A DNA stretch of 64,000 bases from an uncultured Latescibacterota bacterium (GTDB taxonomy: Bacteria; Latescibacterota; UBA2968; UBA8231): positions 2,170,001 through 2,234,000 of the forward strand of contig OY282352.1 of the NCBI GenBank assembly GCA_958295495.1, given 5' to 3'. Below the pieces are notes generated by a model, which ran no database searches, was not told the DNA's origin, and saw only the letters and a program-made list of their open reading frames with translations. A program made the translations under genes and the position numbers. Of the stretch, positions 6,660 to 14,020 are shown in pieces. The first letter of the stretch is position 1; every line of letters starts with the position of its first letter.

Positions 6660-9600
6660 TTAGTCCGCCGTCAGGCCCACAAAAAGCCGGCTGGATAGGC
6701 TGGTCAGCGGCTCAATTTCGCCGCGCTCGGCCGCCCTAGCAAAGACTACGCCCGGCTGCACAGCCCTAGCGGCCCGGCCCAAAACGTGATAATCGGCACG
6801 GCCGGGCTGTTGGGCCGCTTCCCGCACCTCGGTCCAGCGCTGGTTGGTCGCGGCCAGACCCCATAGGGCACGCGGTGCCCGCACCTTGGTCTCTTCTACC
6901 GACAGGCCGTCGCGCCGACAACCGCGCTGGGCGAATAGACCGCCATCTTCCCGATAGATCAGCCCGCCGCCCACGTATTGGATCAACTGCTGTTGGTTGC
7001 CCCGCGCCCCGGACAGCGTCAACAAGGCGAGGGGCCCCAAGTCGTTGTCGTCGAAATCGGCCTGCTGGTAAAAAGCCGCCACCAACTCGTCGCTGTACAT
7101 TTGCCACTCGTCCCAATTGACCTCTTTGGGTTGCTCAGGCCACTCCTTGCCCGAACCGAGGAAGGGGTTGAAGGAGGCCCCCGACTGCTTGCAGACCTCA
7201 AAGCCGCGCCGCGTCATCCGGTCGAGTACCTCCAGTGCTCGCTCCAAACCCTCGCGCTGTAGCACCTGAGCTAGCAAGCGGTTGAGATCGCGCTTGGTGA
7301 ACAGGCGGCTGCCATCCACGGCCACTCCGGTCAGCCCCTCCACTTCAGCGCGCCCCTCCTCCGTGCGGCACAGCCGCGCCAAGCCCCATATCATGCCGTG
7401 GTAGTTGTCGGCTACGTAGCGCCAGACATCCGCATCGCGCTGTATGTGTCCGGCCACCGACAGCGCGGTCCCGGCTTCGGCTTGGGCTTCCTCAGTGAGG
7501 GGCAAAAACACCTCGATGTGGTCGCCGTCAAAATCCAGCTCCATCAGTCGGCAGACGCGCGGATGGACGCGCACGGCGGCCCCGGCCAAACGCTGCGGAC
7601 GAAAGGCCACCACCGCAGTGGGCGGCACGTGGAACATCGGGCCTTCGTCAACCAGCACCCGCTGGGCGCTGTACAGCAGCACCCACGAGCGGGCCATGAT
7701 CGCGTCCAGAACCTCAGCCGCTTGGGCCGAACGCCGCACTACTTCCTCGGCGCGCCCCATCTCCCGCTCTACCTGAGGCGCGAACAGAGCCCAAGCCATT
7801 TCCTCGGGCAGGCCCACTTGGTCGAGATTTAACTCAAAACCCGAGACAAGCGCGGCCCGGCCGCTAAACAGCGGTCTGGCCCGGAAGTGGAGGTGGTCCG
7901 GGCGCAACAACGCGGTGAAAAAATCCTCCACCCGCTGGGCCACCTGGGCCATTGCCGGTCCGACCAAGGCCTCGGGGGCCTCGCTGTCAACGACGCGCTG
8001 CAAGCGCGTATTGGCTTCGACCAAATCCTCGAAGCAGCCTCGGATTGGGTCGAACTCAGTCCCCGCGGGCAAACCCACCGTCTCGACTTGGCGTCCCGGG
8101 GCCCACGGGTGCGGGACTGGCCGGGCTAGGGTCAACCCCTCGGGCTCGGCAAAGGAGAAGCGCAGCTCCGCACTCGCTAACTCGGTCCGTATCCCGGCTA
8201 TACCCAATAGCTGCTGCAACAAGGCAAAGCGCGGGGACGGTGGGGAAGACGGGGATATTGGGCCGGCGGTCAAGCACTGGGCCAGCGCATGGGCGTCGGG
8301 CCGCTCGGCTGCGGCCGCGTTGAACAAAGCGTGGATATTGGCCATAGCTCCGGCCTCGCGCAAAGCACTGTAGGCCATCATGTCGATCTCCGGTCCGCCG
8401 GCCCCGGCCACTGCGGTTTCGAGGCGCTCAGCCGCGGTGTGGGCCAAGCGGCCCCAGTACACCCAACCCACGGTGCTGCGATAGGGCAGCTTTTCGCCTT
8501 TGAGGGTCAGTTGCTCCATGCCGTCTCGGGGCAGTCCCGCCGCAGCCAGACGCGCTTTCAACATCTCTTCGCTGGGTGCTTGGAAAGGCGGCACCACCGC
8601 CGGGTGCCCTGTGGCTTGGGCGAGGCGGCCCATGACCGCCTCGCGCTGCTGGCCGAAATTGAGCCGCGAGACCATACTGGTGGGACTGAAGATGAGTTCC
8701 ACCGGCGCACCGTCGGGCAACTGCGGCATGTCGGCGTCGGGCAGGATGCGGGTCACCACCCCTTTGGCACCGTGGCGGTTGCAGATGCGGTCGCCCACTC
8801 CCACTGCGGCGGGAAAATCCATCCGCGCCGCAGCCGACTCACTGATGACCAAGCCATCCTCAAACGTGTCCCCGTCCCATAAGATGAAGGCGGTCAGCAG
8901 ATTGTAGCCACCCCAAAAATCGGGGGCCTCGGGCTCGTACCCCGTCTGCACTAGGGCCGGCTCGGGTTTGTTGCCCTTGGAGGCCAAGCGCTGGTCGTAC
9001 TGCTGGCGGAACCAGCCCGTGGAGTGAATCGGTGCCGCTGCATCGGCTGCGCTCGTCCACTGGCGCATCATATTGATGCCCATCAGGGCGCGATTGGTAT
9101 CGTCGTGTTCGAGGAAGGGCACCATGGAGGCCGAAAAACCCAAGATGCTGTCGGGCGCTTTATCGATCCGTGCGAGCTTGCCGTCGCGGATGCGGGCACT
9201 GCGGGCCACTTCGAGCACGCGGCCTATATTGGGGCCCTCGGGGGTGCAGTAGGGGCACACTAGGCCGTATTGGCTGTAGGGAAAAACGTCTTGGTCGTCA
9301 AAAGGCTCGACGACGGGGATCAGGGTCAACCGCCGCAAATGGGTATAGCGGTCCAGCCAGTTCGTCGCCTGTAGATACTGGGAGGTTTCCTCCAAGTGGA
9401 AGTCGCGCATCCAAGCGTCCAGCGGCAGCCAGTTCCGCACCAAGTCGCCGTCCCAAGCCAACTGCTCGGGAGCCGGCTCCAACCTCTGGTCAATAAAGTC
9501 GTAGAGCTGCTCGCCCACACACAGAATCCGCGCTTGGTCGAGTTCGCGCCGGTCGGGATAGGGGACCACGACTCGGTAGTTGCCCTCAATGCGGAAAAGG

Positions 9601-9815
9601 CCGTCGCGGTCGGGCCGCGGCAAATCCCGGTACTCAACTTCGACCGAGGCATCGCCGAGTCCCAGGCTCAGTTTAATGGAAAAAGTATAAGGGTCCTGTT
9701 GTTCGACTTGATAGTCGGCCAGCGGCAAGCGCTCACCCAAAAGCCGGGGCAGTCGCTGGTGGACGAAAAGGTCAAAGGACTCCCTATGCCAAGGTACGTC
9801 GAGATTCAATGTCAT
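6660..9815 (-). CDS. Single-chain miniature RNA polymerase: fused, divergent beta and beta-prime subunits
   Basis: One 1051-residue chain carrying bacterial RNA polymerase beta motifs in order, then beta-prime motifs in order. Beta part: rifampicin region SQYLQATNWLDRYTHLRRL (145-163), CPYCTPEGPNIG (187-198), MGINMMRQ (245-252), FEDGLVISE (318-326), GDRICNRHGAKGVV (341-354), STVGWVYWGRL (447-457) and a match to the beta C-terminal GEMEVWAL helix (476-490). Beta-prime part: clamp coiled-coil-like ANTRLQRVVDSEAPEALV (601-618), LNLDQVGLPEEMAWALFAP (662-680), the catalytic ELDFDGD with D761, D763 and D765 (759-765), and LSGARGN (934-940). The E. coli subunits together exceed 2700 residues. The beta flap, beta-prime zinc finger and C-terminal half are absent, and no bridge helix or trigger loop is recognisable. 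The start overlaps the sigma gene stop (ATGA), so translation is coupled. A transcriptase role is inferred; the fold assignment is strong. Confidence 0.93.
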   Translation of the reverse strand: MTLNLDVPWHRESFDLFVHQRLPRLLGERLPLADYQVEQQDPYTFSIKLSLGLGDASVEVEYRDLPRPDRDGLFRIEGNYRVVVPYPDRRELDQARILCVGEQLYDFIDQRLEPAPEQLAWDGDLVRNWLPLDAWMRDFHLEETSQYLQATNWLDRYTHLRRLTLIPVVEPFDDQDVFPYSQYGLVCPYCTPEGPNIGRVLEVARSARIRDGKLARIDKAPDSILGFSASMVPFLEHDDTNRALMGINMMRQWTSAADAAAPIHSTGWFRQQYDQRLASKGNKPEPALVQTGYEPEAPDFWGGYNLLTAFILWDGDTFEDGLVISESAAARMDFPAAVGVGDRICNRHGAKGVVTRILPDADMPQLPDGAPVELIFSPTSMVSRLNFGQQREAVMGRLAQATGHPAVVPPFQAPSEEMLKARLAAAGLPRDGMEQLTLKGEKLPYRSTVGWVYWGRLAHTAAERLETAVAGAGGPEIDMMAYSALREAGAMANIHALFNAAAAERPDAHALAQCLTAGPISPSSPPSPRFALLQQLLGIAGIRTELASAELRFSFAEPEGLTLARPVPHPWAPGRQVETVGLPAGTEFDPIRGCFEDLVEANTRLQRVVDSEAPEALVGPAMAQVAQRVEDFFTALLRPDHLHFRARPLFSGRAALVSGFELNLDQVGLPEEMAWALFAPQVEREMGRAEEVVRRSAQAAEVLDAIMARSWVLLYSAQRVLVDEGPMFHVPPTAVVAFRPQRLAGAAVRVHPRVCRLMELDFDGDHIEVFLPLTEEAQAEAGTALSVAGHIQRDADVWRYVADNYHGMIWGLARLCRTEEGRAEVEGLTGVAVDGSRLFTKRDLNRLLAQVLQREGLERALEVLDRMTRRGFEVCKQSGASFNPFLGSGKEWPEQPKEVNWDEWQMYSDELVAAFYQQADFDDNDLGPLALLTLSGARGNQQQLIQYVGGGLIYREDGGLFAQRGCRRDGLSVEETKVRAPRALWGLAATNQRWTEVREAAQQPGRADYHVLGRAARAVQPGVVFARAAERGEIEPLTSLSSRLFVGLTAD

Positions 9816-10411
9816 TGATGTTCCTCCGGGTTATCAATGGCCTGCCAAGCCCGTGAGAGCTGGCGGCGGCCGTGGTGCAGACGCGACTTTACGGTGCCTT
9901 CGGGAATGCCCAAGCGGGCGGCGGCGTCCCGCACTTCGACTTGGGCGTCGTAGATCAGACGGAAAACTTCGCGTTTGTCCTCGGACAATTCTCGTACCTG
10001 TCGCCGCAGCCAGCGCTGCTGGTCGGCCCATTCCACTTGGGCGTCGGGACGCTCAGACGCAGCCTCAATCATCCATTCGGGCACTTGGTGCGTTTCCCGC
10101 TCCACGGTTTCAGACAGCATTTCCAGCCGCTGCTCCCGTCGCCTCCGCACGGTGCGCAGGTGAGTCAGGGAAAGATGGGTAGCAATGCGGAACAACCAGC
10201 CAGCCGCAGAGCCTCGACCGCTCCATTGGCCGGCCCGGTTCCACACCCGCAAGAAAACCTCCTGCACTACATCGTCGGTGCCCACCTCGTCGCGGACGAT
10301 GCAGCGCACATGGTGGTGGATCTGCTCCCGATAGCGCTCAAAAAACTGCTGGAACGCGTGTGCATCGCGTTCTTTTATTTGCGCTAGGAGTTGTGGATCC
10401 GGTATCTGCAT
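9812..10411 (-). CDS. ECF sigma factor coupled to the single-chain RNA polymerase
   Basis: A 199-residue ECF-type sigma factor. Region 2 spans about residues 10-90 with DDVVQEVFLRVW (2.2) and GWLFRIATHLSLTHLR (2.3-2.4). Region 4 spans about 145-190 with a helix-turn-helix AAARLGIPEGTVKSRLHHG. The ATG at 10411 is chosen over longer in-frame starts up to 10549. It has AGAGGG five bases upstream, matches the usual ECF length, and lies 20 bases after a CGTC -10 element. No anti-sigma gene is adjacent. The stop codon overlaps the ATG of the mini-RNA polymerase, so the two proteins are made together. The sigma factor could serve that polymerase, the housekeeping enzyme, or both; partnership is inferred from coupling. 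Confidence 0.93.
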   Translation of the reverse strand: MQIPDPQLLAQIKERDAHAFQQFFERYREQIHHHVRCIVRDEVGTDDVVQEVFLRVWNRAGQWSGRGSAAGWLFRIATHLSLTHLRTVRRRREQRLEMLSETVERETHQVPEWMIEAASERPDAQVEWADQQRWLRRQVRELSEDKREVFRLIYDAQVEVRDAAARLGIPEGTVKSRLHHGRRQLSRAWQAIDNPEEHQ

Positions 10412-10431
10412 CGAGGCCCTCTGCAGATAAA

Positions 10432-10457
10432 GACGCCGCCCGGAGAGTACAGGTTCA
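10432..10457 (-). promoter_or_regulatory. ECF-type promoter of the sigma / mini-RNA polymerase operon
   Basis: On the minus strand, TGAACC (10457-10452) is followed after 16 bases by CGTC (10435-10432). This closely matches the layout of known ECF promoters such as the SigW type (TGAAAC-N16-CGTA). It sits 20 bases before the chosen sigma start, giving a short leader that keeps the AGAGGG ribosome binding site. I infer autoregulation by the sigma factor it drives. Confidence 0.6.
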
Positions 10458-10512
10458 AGGACGAAGGTGAAAAAGCCCGGAAACCTCATTGGAGGTTGGC
10501 TTCCTTCCCGAG

Positions 10513-10540
10513 TTGACCCACTAGTCAAGTGCGGTATCTT
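10513..10540 (+). promoter_or_regulatory. Sigma-70-type promoter and overlapping palindrome for the PhyH gene at 10603
   Basis: TTGACC (10513-10518) and TATCTT (10535-10540) are separated by 16 bases and point to the PhyH start 63 bases downstream. The -35 lies inside an inverted repeat, TTGAC-N6-GTCAA (10513-10528), which looks like an operator for a dimeric regulator. The site is between divergent genes, about 55 bases from the ECF promoter, so one regulator could influence both directions. Confidence 0.45.
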
Positions 10541-10602
10541 ACCATCCACCGCCAGAAGACCAACCGCAACCTACAGGCGCTCCTGCGCCAGACCGAGATC
10601 CC

Positions 10603-11559
10603 ATGAGCCTGACCCCAGCCCAACTCGACCAATTTCACCGCGACGGCTATATCATCGTCCCCGACCTGTTCTCTGCCGACGAGATGGATGCCGCCCTAGC
10701 GGCGATGGAACAGATTTTCTATGGCCAATCCTTCCAGCAATGGCTGGCCGCTTGCGACCGCGGCGAGGGCTCTGGGGTCTCGGACGGCTTCACCACCACG
10801 CACGACCACTCCGAGGGCCGCTCGCAATTTCCCGTGGGCGCACCGGCTCTAGATCGGCTGATAGAAAACGAGACCTACCTCGACATTTTTGAGCAATGCC
10901 TCGGCGCAAAAGCCAGCTTTTGCAATGCCCATCTCTTTATGCGCTCCGGGCCTACCGACAAGCGCCATCCCGACAACCCTTGGGAGGGGTACCACATTGA
11001 CCACTACACCAATTGCCTGCTGCCGCCCCACGACCAAATAGGCCGTTTCGACTACGTCAATTCGGGGGTGTACCTGCACGATGTCCAAGACGACGGTGCC
11101 CCCATGCAGGTCATCCCCGGCTCGCACAAAGTAGCTGGTCCCGCTTTTGTGCGGGCACTTGCCCAAGGCAACGCCGCGGGTGGGTCCTTCAAAGACCTGC
11201 GCCAAGCCACCGAACTAGCCTCGCCGGTCCCCGCCACTGCCCGGCGCGGCGCGGCTGCCTTCTACTCGTCGTACTTGGTACATGCGGCCCAACCCTTTGC
11301 CAATAAACGCAAGCAGCGCGCCTTTTGGACTTTGTCCACATGCCGCCGCGACAACGATCGCTGGACCCGATTCGCCAATCCCTTCATCTACGGCGAACGG
11401 GAGCATATACTGCCTTTTTTCACGGCCACCACGCCCCGGGTGCGCGGCCTGTTCGGCTGGCCCGAACCCGGTCACCCCTACTTCACCAGCCAAACCCTAG
11501 ACCTTTTGGAGCACACCCTACCCGGCATCGATACTGGCCCCTACCGCGATGAAGGTTGA
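10603..11559 (+). CDS. Phytanoyl-CoA dioxygenase (PhyH) family protein
   Basis: A 318-residue PhyH-type Fe(II)/2-oxoglutarate dioxygenase. The triad is HID (H131, D133) in GYHIDHYTN and H227 in YLVHAAQPF, with a downstream KRKQR likely contributing the 2-oxoglutarate-binding arginine. It begins with the family's typical LTPAQLDQFHRDGYIIVPDLF. It is divergent from the sigma / mini-RNA polymerase operon and has its own sigma-70-like promoter. The 3' end overlaps the start of a frameshifted HisE-like remnant. It is diverged from the other four PhyH proteins in this window. Confidence 0.88.
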   Translation: MSLTPAQLDQFHRDGYIIVPDLFSADEMDAALAAMEQIFYGQSFQQWLAACDRGEGSGVSDGFTTTHDHSEGRSQFPVGAPALDRLIENETYLDIFEQCLGAKASFCNAHLFMRSGPTDKRHPDNPWEGYHIDHYTNCLLPPHDQIGRFDYVNSGVYLHDVQDDGAPMQVIPGSHKVAGPAFVRALAQGNAAGGSFKDLRQATELASPVPATARRGAAAFYSSYLVHAAQPFANKRKQRAFWTLSTCRRDNDRWTRFANPFIYGEREHILPFFTATTPRVRGLFGWPEPGHPYFTSQTLDLLEHTLPGIDTGPYRDEG

Positions 11560-11907
11560 AGGAGACAGCTTGGCCGCGGTTTTGGAACTCGATCCTTCGC
11601 TATGACCACCTTTTCTGCTCATTGATCGGGCGAGAAATCGTCAATCCATGGGAAGAGGAGTACCGGAGAATCTCCGCGGTCGCGCAAAAGCCCGCAGGAT
11701 CCAGTACGTCAAAGCTCCTTGCAGACAACAATGAGATTTGCAAGAAAGTCGGCGAGGAATCTGCCGAGTTTGTGAGAGCGTTTACACGGGAAACGGGGAT
11801 TCTATGAAGAATTTAACGGCGTCGTGTATGCGCTGATGGTCGCAGCCGCAAAACTACAAATCCCTTGGCGGGAAATCGAGGCGGACCTGAAATCGAGGTG
11901 GTCGTGA
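11556..11907 (+). pseudogene. HisE-like (phosphoribosyl-ATP pyrophosphohydrolase family) gene broken by a frameshift
   Basis: The first frame (TTG at 11556 to TGA at 11807) encodes a segment with SKLLADNNEICKKVGEESAEF, the recognisable MazG/HisE core. The reading continues in a second frame from about 11803 to a TGA ending at 11907, giving EEFNGVVYALMVAAAKLQIPW, which matches the last helices of the family. A single indel near 11800 would join the two. The upstream part (before about 11640) is not clearly HisE. No other his gene is nearby, so this is a stray relic or a MazG-like housecleaning enzyme in decay. Confidence 0.6.
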
Positions 11908-12028
11908 TATACCATACCTATGGGTACGCCAGCACCGCAATTAAAACGGGTTGCCGCTGCGCTCCCCGGGCCGCCATAAAGTCGCTGCTTCGTTAGAAAA
12001 CCCGAAATTTTGAAAAATTGGGCAACAC

Positions 12029-12565
12029 TTGCTGCTGATTAGACATTGTCAGTCCTCAGGGCAAGACCCGGATGCGGCACTGACAGAGCTTGGGCGAAAA
12101 CAGGCGGAAGCGCTCGCTAGTTTTTTGTCTGATTACCCGATCGACATGATCGTCTCCAGCTCATGTACGCGGGCACAGCAAAGCATTGAACCATTTGCCA
12201 CCACAGTGGGATTGCCTGTTCACTTGGATCACCGCCTAATTGAACGGACGCTTTCGGGAAGTCCGATTGACAACTGGCGCGAGGTGATCCGCGACTCATT
12301 CGGAGACTTGGAGTTGCGGGTACCGGGAGGCGAGTCGGCACGCGAAGTGTTGGACCGCGGCTGGACTGCCATAACCGAGCTACTCGACGGTGGCCACCGA
12401 TTCCCAATTGCGGTAACCCATGGCAACCTCTTGAGTCTGATCCTGAATTCACTGGACCCTAATTTCGGCTACGATGGATGGGAATCTCTATCGAACCCAG
12501 ACGTATTCGCACTCAAAGAAGCCGACGATGGGCGATTGGTATTCGAGAGACTCTGGTCTGAATAG
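12029..12565 (+). CDS. Histidine phosphatase (phosphoglycerate mutase-like) family protein
   Basis: A 178-residue protein with the phosphohistidine motif LIRHCQS (R5, H6), where cysteine replaces the usual glycine, as in a known branch of the family. A second catalytic histidine is in IAVTHGNLL, near 131. The TTG start is the only in-frame choice after a stop 18 bases upstream. There is no convincing ribosome binding site and the N-terminal strand is short by a few residues, so the start is uncertain. It probably acts on a small phosphorylated metabolite; the substrate is unknown. It lies among decaying genes. Confidence 0.75.
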   Translation: MLLIRHCQSSGQDPDAALTELGRKQAEALASFLSDYPIDMIVSSSCTRAQQSIEPFATTVGLPVHLDHRLIERTLSGSPIDNWREVIRDSFGDLELRVPGGESAREVLDRGWTAITELLDGGHRFPIAVTHGNLLSLILNSLDPNFGYDGWESLSNPDVFALKEADDGRLVFERLWSE

Positions 12566-12621
12566 GCACTGCTAACAGCGCAGTTCGGGCACAAATGATT
12601 TTTGAGGTCGGACATCGGTTT

Positions 12622-12868
12622 TTATGCGACGGCCACCTTGCTGCAATCCAGCGAAAACATGAGCGGCAAACTGCGATCTGGAATCTCCCAATAACCAGCG
12701 GCGCGTTGAACCATGTACGCGAATTTGCGAAAACCGCCGTAGGGAAACTCCTCTAAGCTGTGGATCGCCAGACCAGCGGCGCGAAAGTAGGTTTCGTCAA
12801 AGGCTCTCAATCTCGAAAGCCTTTCGCGTAACTCCTGTATTCCCTCACCCCTTTTCGAGACAACTTTA
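12622..12868 (-). pseudogene. Unrecognised C-terminal gene fragment
   Basis: This frame encodes about 80 residues that read like real protein, for example ELRERLSRLRAFDETYF and EEFPYGGFRKFAYMVQRAAG, and ends at a stop at 12622. It has no plausible start of its own: the frame runs on into the antisense of the PhyH gene to its right. It may be the tail of a gene cut by the rearrangement that placed the PhyH gene here. I do not recognise the family. Confidence 0.3.
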
Positions 12869-13909
12869 GGCGCAGACGGCCGCGTCAGCACTCCAGCGGT
12901 TGAAGGGGGTATGCGCTTCTTGGGCCAGCCGGTCGCGGGTGTCGCGCCAGAGCTTTTCCCACGCCATTGGATCGCGCAGGACGCTTTCTGGATTGGCCCT
13001 GCTGCGGGCGACAAAGCCGGGGAAGAGGTCGCGGCCTGTGGGCTGGCCGACTGGATTGTAGCGCAAATCGAAGCTCCAGCGCACGTCGTCGCTGGCGTTG
13101 GTCAGGGAGCCGTGGATGGTGTGGCGAGTGAGGAAGAGCACATCGCCGGGCTGCATGGGCACCGGCAGCGCCGCGTCCATGTCCATAAACAACTCGGGGA
13201 TCCACAACCCCCCCGGTCCCCCCGGACAGTGAGTGCTAGAACTTTCGGGAAGTGCGGATGACTTTATCGAGATCCACAACCCCCCCGGTCCCCCCGGACA
13301 GTGAGTGTGTAGCCCTTGGCGGTGGCTGCGGGGCATAATCTGCAGACAGCCGTTTTCGAGGGTCGCCGCATTGAGCGGAAACCACACCGTCAGGACCTCC
13401 GAGTCGTCGGCTTCGGGCAGGACCACGCCGTTGTCTTGGTGCCAGTTGGTGGCGCTGACCAGCGCTTGGCCGTTGTGGTCTTTGGGCACTAGGCACTCGG
13501 GCGGCTTGAGGCGCACGTGCTGAACGGGATTGGACCAAATCTCCGGGCCGACGATGGACTCAACCGCGTCGAGCAGGTCGGGGTTGGTAATGCAGCGAAA
13601 AACGGCTGGCCCGACCCAGAAGGGGGTATCGGCCTCAATGCCCGTCTGGGGCAGAGAGAAGTCGAAGTACTGGGCGTGAATTTGGCCGCTATCGACGACG
13701 ATCTGGGTCAGGCGCTTGCCAAAGGGCAGGTCGTCGTACGTGGATGCGATCCGGCCAGCTTGATAGAGCTCACAAGCGAGATTGTCGAGGACGCCATGGT
13801 ATTCGTCGATGATGGGCTGGATGACCTTCTCGACATCGAGCATCCCCCTCAATAGTAGGTAGCCTTCTTCGTCAAAGTGTGCGAGTTGTTCGTCCGTCAA
13901 GCATGGCAT
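12866..13909 (-). CDS. Phytanoyl-CoA dioxygenase (PhyH) family protein with a 24-residue in-frame duplication
   Basis: A 347-residue PhyH protein. The ATG at 13909 follows GGAGG with seven bases between. The iron site is visible as TNWHQDNGV (HxD) and the distal histidine in LTRHTIHGSLTNASDD. It is closest in sequence to the PhyH at 24539 within this window; both carry NPxQHxRxKPP before the HxD and R(W)SxDLRYxPxGxxTGR near the end. Between the two halves of the jelly roll, the segment THCPGGPGGLWI occurs twice, because a 37-bp exact direct repeat brackets 35 bp of unrelated sequence. The insertion keeps the frame but falls just before the distal histidine strand, so activity is doubtful. Confidence 0.82.
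   Translation of the reverse strand: MPCLTDEQLAHFDEEGYLLLRGMLDVEKVIQPIIDEYHGVLDNLACELYQAGRIASTYDDLPFGKRLTQIVVDSGQIHAQYFDFSLPQTGIEADTPFWVGPAVFRCITNPDLLDAVESIVGPEIWSNPVQHVRLKPPECLVPKDHNGQALVSATNWHQDNGVVLPEADDSEVLTVWFPLNAATLENGCLQIMPRSHRQGLHTHCPGGPGGLWISIKSSALPESSSTHCPGGPGGLWIPELFMDMDAALPVPMQPGDVLFLTRHTIHGSLTNASDDVRWSFDLRYNPVGQPTGRDLFPGFVARSRANPESVLRDPMAWEKLWRDTRDRLAQEAHTPFNRWSADAAVCA
13199..13307. repeat. 37-bp direct repeat inside a PhyH gene
   Basis: Two exact 37-bp copies lie at 13199-13235 and 13271-13307, separated by 35 bp. The 72-bp period is a whole number of codons. Each copy holds a C-rich core, GATCCACAACCCCCCC followed by GGTCCCCCCGG. The intervening 35 bp is not a copy of neighbouring sequence, so this is not a simple tandem slip. 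Confidence 0.85.
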
Positions 13910-14020
13910 ATTCTTTCCTCCGGGGGTTGAAGAATTCAATCTGCGCTTGAATATAGCGCGAGATTGTCAAGATGTGAATGGAAAGGAGGAGCGGCGCTCA
14001 GTTATCGCGTCGCACTGGCT

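Noticed and set aside
6660..9815. Housekeeping rpoB or rpoC, or a full-size rpoBC fusion
   Set aside because: The chain is less than half the combined size, lacks the flap, the beta-prime zinc finger and the C-terminal half, and has no ribosomal protein, nusG or secE neighbours. Motif identity is partial, as expected for a diverged accessory enzyme.
10412..10549. N-terminal extension of the ECF sigma factor to 10549
   Set aside because: The added residues have no ECF homology and no ribosome binding site, and they would cover the ECF-type promoter. The ATG at 10411 has AGAGGG at the right distance.
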